A stretch of DNA of 64,000 nt, from contig CACYYH010000001.1 of the NCBI GenBank assembly GCA_902778565.1, positions 62,001 through 126,000 of the forward strand, in the 5' to 3' direction. The stretch comes from an uncultured Eubacteriales bacterium (GTDB lineage: Bacteria > Bacillota > Clostridia > Peptostreptococcales > Anaerovoracaceae). Shown here one piece after another: positions 26,259 to 38,714 of the stretch (positions are counted from its first letter, which is position 1; every line of letters starts with the position of its first letter). Both the position numbers and the translations under genes were made by a program. A model generated the notes under the pieces. That model was not told where the DNA came from. It saw only the letters and a list, made by a program, of their open reading frames with translations, and did not search any database.

Positions 26259-28130
26259 CTATGCTATCCTTACGGCTCTTATGTGCTGTGCTACTGTTGA
26301 GCCTTTCGCAAAAGTCTTATCACTTCCTGAATTGTGATAAACCTTAACGTAGTATGTTGTGCCTGGCGAATTAATTATCTGCGGTAATATCACATTTGTT
26401 ATCATATTCTCGCACGGAGCCTTATACATATATGCTGTCGAACTCGCTGTCGATGTTATGATTGCTTCTACAGTCTTCGTCCTGTCTGACCCCATTGCTG
26501 GGAATCGAATCATTATACGAACTACCCAGACTCCTTCAGGCAAATCTATAGACATTAAGTCAACTCGAGACCCCGATGGAACAACGGTGGTAGTGCTGTT
26601 CTGCACATTGATTATCGTTCCTATTGGCGAATCGTGACCCTCTAATGTCAAATCTCCTTCAACTTCTAAATTTCCATCTATATATACTCCATCGTCATTA
26701 GCATCATCGCATACTCCAAAAAACCTTATGGCCTTTTCATTCTTTGAAATATGGATAGGGAATCCTCCCTTTGGCAGCACTACTGTTTTAGATGCTTCTT
26801 CCGCTGTTGATGTATCCGTAACTTTTATCGTCGCAGTGCCGGTTTCCCCAACTATCAAAGATAAAGGACCTAACTCAACAGATCCTGAAGACGCGGAGCT
26901 TGTAGTAGTATACGTGAACGCCCCTGATACTTCTACGGATGAGCTATAAGTTGAACTGCCGGGAGTAAGCCCCGCTGTCCAGTTGAATGAAAGCTTAACG
27001 TATTCTCCTGACAGAGTTTCATTGCCTTGCTGATCACACCTGACAGCTAAAATATTGCTTATCTTTGGAGCAGTATATGTTGAGGACCATACAGCGTAAA
27101 GCTTTACCGTTGCTCCTGATGTTGACGAAAGATTCTTTACAGACTGCTTATCTATGTATTTTACAGATCCGGTCGATGATGTCGCCCACCCCTGGAATGC
27201 ATAACCACTATATGCCCACGTATTAGCCGTTAATGTCTGTGCGGTATCATAAGTATGTGACTGTGTTTTTGTCGCTTGTGTACCTGATGGATAATTCGTA
27301 TTGAATTGGACAGTATAGGTTATAGGAGTCCAACGAGCATATATCGTAGCGTTCCCTGCGCATACTGTTGATGATGTCACCTGAGAACCGCCAGTCTTCG
27401 CTGTATACCATCCATTAAATGAATACCCCGTCCTTGTAGGAGTAGCTAACGTCCCATAAGCTGAATCATATGTTACACTTTTAGATGCTGTCGAACAGTT
27501 TCCTCCATTGGCATTATAAGTTAGAGTGTACTTATTCGCTGTCCATTGTGCTGTTAATGTAGTCGCTTCATTCTTAGTGTATGAACCGCCAGCGCTATAG
27601 AGTGTATTATCCGTTGCTTTCCACTTCGAGAACGTGTACCCTGTCTTAGTAGGTTTAGTAGATGACAAGGTTAATGTTTTGCCGTAATACTTAGTCTGTG
27701 ATGACGGTGCACCTGACCCTCCATTTGCGCTATATGACACAGTATATTTTGCAAGCGCAGGTATAGTGAATGTTACTGTTTTGCCTTGATTATTGCTTCC
27801 TGTACTGCTTGTAGCGGCATATACCGTAACAGTCAAGGTCTTGGAAGATGTGCCCTTTGTTACAGTAATAGTTTGTGACCCAAGAGAATATGTGGGGCTG
27901 CTATATGAGACTGTAGCGTTTGTACCAGTATAAGCTTTGCTACCACTTGCAGCTCCAGACCATACTAAGGCCGCATATTTATAATTACTGTCATATGATC
28001 CTGATGATGCTCCGCTGTATATGGCAACACCATATGAAATAGTTACCGTGTAAGTCGTGTTAGTGCTTGATGTTGAATATGTCATATAACCACGAAAGTG
28101 GTCTATATCGGCTGTATATACTGTTGCCAT
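26259..28130 (-). CDS. Tail fibre or receptor-binding protein with InlB-type B repeats (DUF859-like)
   Basis: This is a virion surface protein of 623 residues. The N-terminal part (about 1-125) is Ser/Thr/Tyr-rich beta structure typical of DUF859 siphovirus proteins. Three consecutive beta-grasp B repeats (about 128-350; YSANGGSG, YNANGGNC, and WT...W endings) follow, similar to Listeria internalin repeats. An immunoglobulin-like segment (about 355-450) and a C-terminal receptor-like domain (about 455-623) complete it. It lies between Tal and holin, where host-recognition proteins sit. Exact ligand unknown. Confidence 0.8.
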   Translation of the reverse strand: MATVYTADIDHFRGYMTYSTSSTNTTYTVTISYGVAIYSGASSGSYDSNYKYAALVWSGAASGSKAYTGTNATVSYSSPTYSLGSQTITVTKGTSSKTLTVTVYAATSSTGSNNQGKTVTFTIPALAKYTVSYSANGGSGAPSSQTKYYGKTLTLSSTKPTKTGYTFSKWKATDNTLYSAGGSYTKNEATTLTAQWTANKYTLTYNANGGNCSTASKSVTYDSAYGTLATPTRTGYSFNGWYTAKTGGSQVTSSTVCAGNATIYARWTPITYTVQFNTNYPSGTQATKTQSHTYDTAQTLTANTWAYSGYAFQGWATSSTGSVKYIDKQSVKNLSSTSGATVKLYAVWSSTYTAPKISNILAVRCDQQGNETLSGEYVKLSFNWTAGLTPGSSTYSSSVEVSGAFTYTTTSSASSGSVELGPLSLIVGETGTATIKVTDTSTAEEASKTVVLPKGGFPIHISKNEKAIRFFGVCDDANDDGVYIDGNLEVEGDLTLEGHDSPIGTIINVQNSTTTVVPSGSRVDLMSIDLPEGVWVVRIMIRFPAMGSDRTKTVEAIITSTASSTAYMYKAPCENMITNVILPQIINSPGTTYYVKVYHNSGSDKTFAKGSTVAQHIRAVRIA

Positions 28131-28132
28131 TA

Positions 28133-31860
<3,728 letters not shown>

Positions 31861-31870
<10 letters not shown>

Positions 31871-33459
31871 CTTCTCCTATATTTCATAGTTACTGTTGGC
31901 AAATAATTCTGGTTGAGCCAGTCAGAAAACTGTACATAAATAAGATTAGTCCCTGTGTCAAGGTACATATCCTCCCAGTTGTTTCCATAATCGCCCAGAT
32001 CATTTGATATTTTGTCATTTAATATGATCTCTGCCTTTTCACAGTCTACTGTTACACTGTCTCCGGATCCGAAAGTGTTTACCTTGTCAAAATCTCCATC
32101 AACAAGTTTGACATTAGTTACCCTATTAGACTTAAATGCTTTCTCCCCATACTTGCCGAAATAAAAAGCTATCTTTCTTACTGTTTTGGCTTCTGTTCCA
32201 TCACCAATGTCCGCCGAGGAACCATCACAGCCCATCATTGCCACTCTCCATCTGCCATCTTCCTGATAACGCTGTATATAGCTTGTTTTCCTTCTGCCAA
32301 CGGTGTCATTGCTGCTTTTATATCCATAATCACCTGTATATGAGACATCTATATTCCTCAGTGCAATCAGTCCATTCTCCTGTGTATAACAATATGGAGT
32401 CGCCCTAAGTTTAGTAGATGTTTTTTTGTTTATGCCAAAGCCGTATATGGGTGTATTTGAAGCATCCAACAAATAGATCCAAAATGAACCTCTCTGAGTC
32501 TTTCCCACAGCAGCATCTGAGGCGCATGCAAGGACTTGCCTCCATGTAAGTTTAAAATTTCCGGTCATATCATAACCTAAGTCTTTTACAACAAAAGGCC
32601 CATAGTATTTGTCTGCTACTACTGTCCCATATGATGATGCCTTGAGTCCAACACCCTGAGAGGAAGTGCTTTGATATTTAATAGTACCCTGGTGAGCATA
32701 GCTCGACCGGAACGGTGTTATTGAATTAGCAGCCGCAAAGCCACCTAAACCCTTTGAAAAGTCCTGATTGACTCTCGTGCTCGTTACGATATCCACCTCT
32801 TCATCGTCGCCAATCTGAATGGAATAATCTGTGCCGCCTTTTGCAAAAAGTACATAACCGCAATCTGCATTTGATCCAACCGCTCCAGAGGAAGACTCGT
32901 CTTCGGCAAAATCGATTTCAAAAGTAGGATATGCCTTGCAACCGTCGTTCTGTTCTGCAAATACAAAAGAAGTTACATTTGTTTCATTCCCTTCCTCGTC
33001 GATTATGGTATCTGTCCTCGTAGTAAGTGGTACAGTTGATTCGTTGACTGAATATTTGTATGGATCCTCGCAAAGAACAGACCAGGTTCCCCTACAAGCA
33101 TTTTTGTAATCCGAAAAATCATTTCCGATTATTGGCTTTCCCATAAAAAAACAGTCTGGCTCATCGTTGAAGATGAACTCAGCTTCTCTTTTATCAAGGA
33201 TCTTGTTAAGTTCTCTTAATTTGGATCTCATATCCGGGATGGAATCCCCATGCAAAAAGAATTTAATATTTATAATTCTTGAAGGCTTTCTATCCCTTCG
33301 TATTTTTCCTCCATCTGATCCGGTGCTATCATACCACTCCACTTCAGCTTCAAGAGCTTCTCTTCCGGAGGTGATCACAGTCGTGTACCCAGGTATCAGA
33401 TCTTCTATATATGACCCATTTATTTTCACAGCTTCAACTGGTAGATCTGTTCTGTCCAT
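31861..33459 (-). CDS. Distal tail protein (Dit-like) with an extra C-terminal domain
   Basis: The protein is 532 residues. The first 135 residues fit the siphovirus distal-tail N-terminal domain that makes the ring joining tail tube and tip ([22 protein letters not shown] and the later [15 protein letters not shown]). A long insertion and beta-rich, carbohydrate-binding-like region (about 190-480) follows, which makes this an enlarged, evolved Dit. A strong AAGGAGG site precedes ATG 33459. It lies between tape measure and Tal as expected. Confidence 0.82.
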
Positions 33460-33468
33460 GATGCCTCC

Positions 33469-35370
33469 TTAAATAAATCCCAACTTGCGGTTTGTCCTTG
33501 TGCCTATCTGGTCAAGCTCATTCTGCATAAACGGTGCTGTTGCTCTCGCTAACTCTTTACCGTCAATATTAACAGAAGAAACCAGATTCAGTTCTGAAAG
33601 CGCTTTTACTATAGCCATAACAATCCTATCCTCATTAGACACGCCTGTTCCGGCTTCGGAGCTGATTCCATTTGCCATATCCAGCATCATACTGCTCGTC
33701 ATACTTCCCGTAGTCATTTCCACTATATCATCCATAGCTCCCGTTACTGATCCGGCATTTTTTTCGATACCCGAAGCGATACCTGCTGGGATCCACTGGC
33801 CTACTTCCTTAGCAAATACCTTGGAAGGTGAACCTATTCCAAGAAAGCTCTTAACTGCCCCTAGTGCGCTTGATGCCAATCCCATAAGCATATCTTTGAT
33901 AAGACTGCCCACAGAACTAATTCCGTTGACTATACCAGTTATGATATCTTTACCTAATTGAAGCCAATTTATATTTTTGACATAATCTACTGCGTTTGAA
34001 GCTATCTCTTTCAGTGTAGTAGGTAAACTTGTAGCGAGATTTTTAACGCCATTTCCAATGAATGTGATGATATTCTTACCAAGTCCGATCCAGTTAACTG
34101 CTCCGATTGCGCTGACCAATGCCAGAAGAATATTCCCCAAGTTCTTTATTATCTCCTGACGATTATCCCAGAGGCCTTTTGCCATGTTGATGATCATGGT
34201 GATGCCGGCTTTGATGAGTTTAGGGATATTATCATTGACCAGTCCTGCAATGTTAGTGATTATCTTCGGAATATTCGCAAGCAAATCGGGAATGCTCGCT
34301 ATCATTCCGGATATAAGCCCTTGAAGCAGTTCTATACCAGTATCAATAAAACTGCCCACTTGTTCCCTGAGATTTGATGTGAACTCGAGGACCTTAGGGA
34401 GGAACTCATGCAGAAAAGTCGGAAGACTTGCCGCTACAGTTGATGTGATGTTCTGCAGAGTCGTCTGCAATGTAGAAATAATCGTTGGGATAGCATATGA
34501 TATCACTTCGGGCAGGCCGGTAATGATATTGCCTACTAACCTAAGCGCATTCGTTGAGAACGACAGCATAGAACTTGTAAGTGCCTGAAGCGCAGGTCCG
34601 ATATCCTCACCCAAAGCGATATCCCCCATTAAATTTTTGGCTGATGCTCTCATCATATTAAAGGACCCGCTGAATGTTGTCGCTGCTTCTTTTGCTGTAG
34701 TACCAGTAACGTTCAGTTTATCCTGAATAACTCCTATAGCGGTGTATACATCTGCTAGGTTGTCTATGTTATACTCAACTCCGGATATCTCCTGAGCATC
34801 TTTAAGCAGGCGCTCCATTTCTGTCTTAGTGCCGCCATATCCAAGCTTCAGGTTGTCCAACATAGTATAGTTTTGCTTGGCAAAGCCCTGATATGCATTC
34901 TGGATCGACGCCATATCAGTACCAAACCGGTTTGCATTATCGCTCATGTCACGGAAAGCCTTATCTGCCACATCAGCAGCAAGCTGGGTATTGTTCCCGG
35001 TGCTTGACAGCAACGATGCTGCAAAAGATGTAACGCCTTCCATATACTCGTTAGCACTTACGCCTGCGGTCTGGAAGGCGGCTTTAGCATTAGCTTTTAC
35101 CTTATCTGCTGCGTCTCCGAATATGGCCTCTACTCCTCCCAGAGACTGCTCAAGATTCGCCCCTTCCATGATGCTGTCCTTCAGGATCTTGCCAATACCA
35201 GCTGCAGCTATCATTTTCTTGATACCGCTTATTAAGTTTTTACCAACGGCTTCACCCGCTCCAGTACCAGCTGAGCCGAGTTCATTGCTAAGAATACCCT
35301 CGGTGCTCTTACCGATGCCTTTTGCAGATGGCATGATCTGAACATACGCCTGACCTAACTCAATAGCCAT
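33469..35370 (-). CDS. Tail tape measure protein
   Basis: The product is 633 residues, with N-terminal TMP domain (LGQAYVQIMPSAKGIG), helical Ala-rich middle and several hydrophobic stretches near 250-470. Repeated IPDLLANIPKIITNI-like segments are present. Tape measures set tail length and enter the host envelope. At about 0.15 nm per residue it would specify a tail near 95 nm, which is inference from the family rule. It starts 3 bases after the second chaperone gene. Confidence 0.9.
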   Translation of the reverse strand: MAIELGQAYVQIMPSAKGIGKSTEGILSNELGSAGTGAGEAVGKNLISGIKKMIAAAGIGKILKDSIMEGANLEQSLGGVEAIFGDAADKVKANAKAAFQTAGVSANEYMEGVTSFAASLLSSTGNNTQLAADVADKAFRDMSDNANRFGTDMASIQNAYQGFAKQNYTMLDNLKLGYGGTKTEMERLLKDAQEISGVEYNIDNLADVYTAIGVIQDKLNVTGTTAKEAATTFSGSFNMMRASAKNLMGDIALGEDIGPALQALTSSMLSFSTNALRLVGNIITGLPEVISYAIPTIISTLQTTLQNITSTVAASLPTFLHEFLPKVLEFTSNLREQVGSFIDTGIELLQGLISGMIASIPDLLANIPKIITNIAGLVNDNIPKLIKAGITMIINMAKGLWDNRQEIIKNLGNILLALVSAIGAVNWIGLGKNIITFIGNGVKNLATSLPTTLKEIASNAVDYVKNINWLQLGKDIITGIVNGISSVGSLIKDMLMGLASSALGAVKSFLGIGSPSKVFAKEVGQWIPAGIASGIEKNAGSVTGAMDDIVEMTTGSMTSSMMLDMANGISSEAGTGVSNEDRIVMAIVKALSELNLVSSVNIDGKELARATAPFMQNELDQIGTRTNRKLGFI

Positions 35371-35373
35371 CTT

Positions 35374-35733
35374 TTACTCCTTAAAAAACCTCCTGCGTGC
35401 TGCCTCGAATGAGTCAACGTCGCTGAAGGCTTCAATGTCTTTCTTATCTGATTTCTTAAGTAAGCCATCTGTTATCATCTGAGGCCGTTTTCTGCCCTTT
35501 TGAGCGTTTTTCGTCTTAGACCATACAAGTAGGCTCAATCTGTCTGCAATCGCCGCAAGAAGCAAAGTATCCATCCCACAGGGCAACCCTACAAGACGTC
35601 CAATGCTTCTGCTGTTATCCGGTAGCCCTGCAGCAAGCGTTGCTGCCAGTTTTACTGGAATACTTCGCCAGTCGTATACGTGATACACTTCGGCAAAGTC
35701 GCATATAAGGTCATCCTCGCCAGTCGCTACCAT
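35374..35733 (-). CDS. Tail assembly chaperone, downstream frame (Gp15-like, made by -1 frameshift)
   Basis: This 119-codon frame matches the Gp15/DUF5361 proteins that extend the first chaperone. Its own first ATG (35733) has no ribosome site. Instead the upstream gene ends in a slippery heptamer A-AAA-AAC directly before its TGA. A -1 shift reads straight into this frame via LIVLASM before this ATG. I therefore read it as the T part of a gpG-GT pair, with the fusion made only in a fraction of translations. Confidence 0.85.
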   Translation of the reverse strand: MVATGEDDLICDFAEVYHVYDWRSIPVKLAATLAAGLPDNSRSIGRLVGLPCGMDTLLLAAIADRLSLLVWSKTKNAQKGRKRPQMITDGLLKKSDKKDIEAFSDVDSFEAARRRFFKE

Positions 35734-35747
35734 ACTGGCAAGGACTA

Positions 35748-36017
35748 TCAGTTTTTTACTTCATCTCGAACATCATTCAGGATCTCGCCGACTTCAGCCA
35801 TGACCTTTTTTGCGCTTACACGCCCTGTCTTCTCGCTTCTGCAGTGATCGTACAGAGCTCTCTTCTGTTCATCCCCTAATAAGGATGTGATGCACTGAGG
35901 GAGCGATGTCATATCTCCATTGTCCAGTGCTATGAATCCTTCGAGGAGTTCCATGTCATCTCTGACATCATCATCTATCACATATGCGAATCCGCTTTTT
36001 GTCTTTCCTTCTGTCAT
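35748..36017 (-). CDS. Tail assembly chaperone, upstream frame (gpG-like)
   Basis: This acidic helical protein of 89 residues lies between major tail protein and tape measure, where tail chaperones that coat the tape measure are encoded. The ATG at 36017 follows GGAGGTACAA. The last codons are GTA AAA AAC TGA, which give the frameshift heptamer at 35757-35751. Its position and that heptamer, rather than sequence similarity, carry the assignment. Confidence 0.8.
   Translation of the reverse strand: MTEGKTKSGFAYVIDDDVRDDMELLEGFIALDNGDMTSLPQCITSLLGDEQKRALYDHCRSEKTGRVSAKKVMAEVGEILNDVRDEVKN
35751..35757 (-). promoter_or_regulatory. Programmed -1 frameshift slippery site
   Basis: AAAAAAC on the minus strand is in the canonical phase X XXY YYZ (A AAA AAC) and is followed at once by TGA. 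A -1 slip joins the two tail-chaperone frames without any other change. Such slippage in this gene pair is conserved in long-tailed phages. Confidence 0.85.
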
Positions 36018-36061
36018 TTGTACCTCCAACAAAACGAAGGGGCCCAGGGGGCCCCGTTCAA

Positions 36062-36622
36062 TTAAGCTGATTTTACGATGTACTCTTTGTGAGTGTCTCC
36101 ATCAGAGAATCCGGGAAGTGCTGTGAGAGTTACCTCATAGCCTACCGCATCACTGTCATTATAGGAGATCTCGCCAAGCTCTGAGAGTTTGCCGTTTGCG
36201 ATTACTATACGCTTTAAAGCGCCTTCTCTCATTACCTGATCTACTACATAGCAAGCGCCACCGGCTTCTACGCTGTTAGCTCTTACTGTGATACCGGCTG
36301 CAAGTGTTCCGGATACGTTAGCATCTCCGTATACCATCTTCAGCACTTCAACATTGAGTGCCTCGATGAATGTAGCAGAGAAGGTGTCTGTCTTGCCGGT
36401 CTGTGAGGTGAGGACTGTGTCACCGCCCCATGCCTTCACTTCTTCAGTCTCAACGCTGTTCTCGTTGGTGAGACCGTCCTCGGATATATATCCAAGGGAA
36501 ACAAAGGCTTCATCAAGCTCAGCGCTGGCTGAAGTGGGGAGTGTGGTCCCAAGAGGAGCTCTGTAGATTGCCCCACCCACTGCCGGCTTGCCGGTTGTTA
36601 CATTAGTTACTGTCTGTGCCAT
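36062..36622 (-). CDS. Major tail (tube) protein
   Basis: This 186-residue protein has the N-terminal and beta-rich features of the siphovirus tail tube (GYISEDGLTNENSVETEEVKAWGGD near 45-70, core LTNENSVETEEVKAWGGD). It lies directly upstream of the chaperone pair. The family polymerises as hexameric rings around the tape measure. Length is normal, and no extra Ig domain is fused. Confidence 0.9.
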   Translation of the reverse strand: MAQTVTNVTTGKPAVGGAIYRAPLGTTLPTSASAELDEAFVSLGYISEDGLTNENSVETEEVKAWGGDTVLTSQTGKTDTFSATFIEALNVEVLKMVYGDANVSGTLAAGITVRANSVEAGGACYVVDQVMREGALKRIVIANGKLSELGEISYNDSDAVGYEVTLTALPGFSDGDTHKEYIVKSA

Positions 36623-36635
36623 TATTCATTCCTCC

Positions 36636-36974
36636 TCAATAATGGGTGATATCGTACACCGCTTGATAGCGGTATCTTTTTTTCTGTGTGTCGGTATAGT
36701 TATAGTCGGAGTTGAGTTGTGATCTCGAAACACCCGGAAGTGTTATCAAAGTATCCATAACAGCCTTTACGTCCTCATTGATTTCAGCTGCTCTTTGTAA
36801 AGTATTGCCGAAGCTCTGAAGTGCAAAAGTTGCTCTGTCTATATGATTTATTCTTCTGGATCCAGTCTTCTCTATGACCACAAACTCTCCTACATCCTCC
36901 TCAGGGCGTTCCATGAATACCGGCACATTTAAATTTTCATTCAAGTAGTTAAGTATGACTTTTTCGATCATCAT
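36636..36974 (-). CDS. Tail terminator / tail completion protein
   Basis: This small 112-residue alpha/beta protein of the tail-completion type (DUF3168-like) caps the tail tube. Position between the gp10-like head-tail protein and the tail tube protein supports this. Conserved features include EKTGSRRINHIDRATFALQ and LNSDYNYTD. Its ATG at 36974 overlaps the end of the preceding gene. Confidence 0.75.
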   Translation of the reverse strand: MMIEKVILNYLNENLNVPVFMERPEEDVGEFVVIEKTGSRRINHIDRATFALQSFGNTLQRAAEINEDVKAVMDTLITLPGVSRSQLNSDYNYTDTQKKRYRYQAVYDITHY

Positions 36975-37210
36975 CTCACCGCCTTAAGAAGTGTATTATT
37001 TTCAAGGTTGTCCTTGATTGCTTTGTCTGTGACAGCACGAACGGAAGCATTGACTCGGGTTTTACCAGAGGGATAAACTGATACTTCATAACCGTCACCA
37101 GCTCTCTGCTGGATGCCATTTGCATATTCAGCAACTACTCCAAGCATCTCCGATGAAAGAAGAAGTCCTCTTACTCCCTTATAGTTAAGTTTAAACTTCA
37201 CCTTACTCAT
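36971..37210 (-). CDS. HK97 gp10-like head-tail connector
   Basis: This basic protein of 79 residues (KFKLNYKGVRGLLLSSEM...) resembles HK97 gp10-type neck proteins. The start at 37210 overlaps the preceding stop (ATGAGTAA), so it is coupled to that gene. It is part of the connector module that joins capsid portal ring to tail. Confidence 0.72.
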   Translation of the reverse strand: MSKVKFKLNYKGVRGLLLSSEMLGVVAEYANGIQQRAGDGYEVSVYPSGKTRVNASVRAVTDKAIKDNLENNTLLKAVR

Positions 37211-37532
37211 AACGTTCAACCGTCACTTTCTTATTCCAGGATAATGGGATGAGACTCTCAATGCCCTCTTCAGGGAATCCTATAGACTGCCACGTCTTGC
37301 CGAAAAACCTTACTTTGCAATCTTCCCATGTATGCATATCACCTTTAGGGATTCCAAGCTGATACTCGGCCTTCTTTCCTGTAAGATTTAACAGTTCGAT
37401 GGCATCCGTAGTAGACACCGGTGCCACAAGGACGTTTTCGACGTCTACCCACTCCTCGCTATAGATAGGAGCGTTGAAGTCATCCCTTCCTGTTTCTGTT
37501 TTTACCTGGAGCTGAATAGTAATTCCTTTCAT
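37203..37532 (-). CDS. Head closure / head-tail joining protein
   Basis: This protein of 109 residues has a small beta-barrel pattern (ITIQLQVKTETGRDDFNAPIYSEEW...VRFFGKTWQSIGFPEEGIESLIPLSWNKKVTVER) like the head-completion (gp16/SPP1-type or minor capsid) family. The start at 37532 follows AGGAGGAG. It sits between the glycosyltransferase and the gp10-like gene in the connector cluster. Confidence 0.72.
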   Translation of the reverse strand: MKGITIQLQVKTETGRDDFNAPIYSEEWVDVENVLVAPVSTTDAIELLNLTGKKAEYQLGIPKGDMHTWEDCKVRFFGKTWQSIGFPEEGIESLIPLSWNKKVTVERYE

Positions 37533-37540
37533 CTCTCCTC

Positions 37541-38125
37541 CTACCATTGAAAATATCTGGCCATATGCCCACACCTTACTCTTGTGTCAGCTTCTATTAC
37601 GAACCCTGATTCTGCAGCTCTCAAACAGAAAAACAGATCTTCACTAAGTGAAGATCCGTCTTCGTAAGTCACATATCTGAACCAGGGGAACGGAAGAAGC
37701 TTGAATACCGATACATTGATCATTGCACATGCAAAGCCACCGCCTTTGACCACTATCCGGTCATTGTTCGGAAGTGTGTTATAAGTATATGGCTTCGTAA
37801 AGCTGAACGTCCCTGTATGATATATTTCTATCCTGCCGTCCGTATTGTTCTTTCTTGGACAGCAACCTAGCACTATATTGCTGAAGGGATCCGTGAGAAG
37901 TCTTACAGTATCCTTTGGTACGATTACATCGCTGTCGACATACAAAACATAGTCATAACCGCCTTCAATCGCCTTTTTTGCTATATTATTCCTGGCCGTC
38001 GGACAATCGTAGCCTTTAACGAACTCAAAATCCACCTGATGACCGTCTTTGTCGAGGTCATAGATGGATTTGAATGTTTCAGGACAAATGTTTTCATACG
38101 TTGGAACAGCCACAAGGATCCTCAT
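37541..38125 (-). CDS. GT2-family glycosyltransferase in the connector module
   Basis: This 194-residue protein is a compact GT-A fold: N-terminal ILVAVPTYENI, a DxD metal-nucleotide motif at D64-S65-D66 (YVDSDVIVP) and a late ED motif (LSEDLFFC). It therefore probably transfers a sugar from a nucleotide sugar. It lies inside the head-tail connector cluster, overlapping the adjacent connector gene by 4 bases, so it is made with virion proteins. The acceptor is unknown. Thr-rich collagen-like tracts in the Tal and capsid proteins are candidates. I see no receptor or toxin feature. Confidence 0.78.
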   Translation of the reverse strand: MRILVAVPTYENICPETFKSIYDLDKDGHQVDFEFVKGYDCPTARNNIAKKAIEGGYDYVLYVDSDVIVPKDTVRLLTDPFSNIVLGCCPRKNNTDGRIEIYHTGTFSFTKPYTYNTLPNNDRIVVKGGGFACAMINVSVFKLLPFPWFRYVTYEDGSSLSEDLFFCLRAAESGFVIEADTRVRCGHMARYFQW

Positions 38126-38535
38126 CTGATATCCTCCGGGGATTCAGGTCGGAACATGCTTATGCCTCCTATCTTTTGCCTCTTCAGTCCCAGTCTGGCC
38201 AGTTCGTTTTTCTTAATGAATAATCCTCCTCCGGGGACAAGATATGTTCCGGATACGGAGTACCCTAATGCGGACTGGCTAAACTGAGTCGTAGGTTCCT
38301 GACTGGTCGAAGTCATAAGGACTCTTGCAACGACATCACAGGTCACGGATCTGGCTACGCTTGCCAGAGCCGGAGTGTCTTCTATCATCTGATCTAAATC
38401 TTTTCCGACATCGTTTGCTCTCAGCCGGAGTTCATCAGATACTATGATCAGAAGATTTTCAGCTCTGTCCTCTTCTTCTGTTGTCAATGGTCTCCATAAA
38501 TCTATAAGGTCCTGTGTTGTTGCAAATGCGCTCAT
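38122..38535 (-). CDS. Head-tail connector, Gp19/Gp15/Gp42-like
   Basis: This helical protein of 137 residues (ATTQDLIDLWRPLTTEEEDRAENLL) carries the start of the phage Gp19/Gp15/Gp42 connector family, which docks onto the portal. It follows the capsid gene and a very small basic gene. Its C-terminal end is Pro/Arg-rich and overlaps the glycosyltransferase start. Confidence 0.82.
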   Translation of the reverse strand: MSAFATTQDLIDLWRPLTTEEEDRAENLLIIVSDELRLRANDVGKDLDQMIEDTPALASVARSVTCDVVARVLMTSTSQEPTTQFSQSALGYSVSGTYLVPGGGLFIKKNELARLGLKRQKIGGISMFRPESPEDIR

Positions 38536-38537
38536 GA

Positions 38538-38687
38538 TTACTTCTTTCCCTTCTTGGCCTTTGTCGTTTTTTTGGATTTTTCAGATTCGACCTTTTTAAC
38601 ATTTTTGGAGACGGGCTCCCACCCGCCTCCAATAATGCGACTGTTTAGTTCGATTTCTGATCCAGTCTTCTTATTGCGGTATCTCAT
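38538..38687 (-). CDS. Very small basic phage protein between capsid and connector
   Basis: This 49-residue frame (MRYRNKKTGSEIELNSRIIG... ending in a Lys-rich KKTTKAKKGKK tail) is preceded by GAGGGAG in front of the ATG. It fills the gap between the capsid gene and the connector gene and is too short for most gene callers. Similar small Lys-rich proteins occur just after capsid genes in Firmicutes phages. Function unknown. Confidence 0.7.
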   Translation of the reverse strand: MRYRNKKTGSEIELNSRIIGGGWEPVSKNVKKVESEKSKKTTKAKKGKK

Positions 38688-38714
38688 GATATTCTCCCTC
38701 TACCGAAGTTTTTA

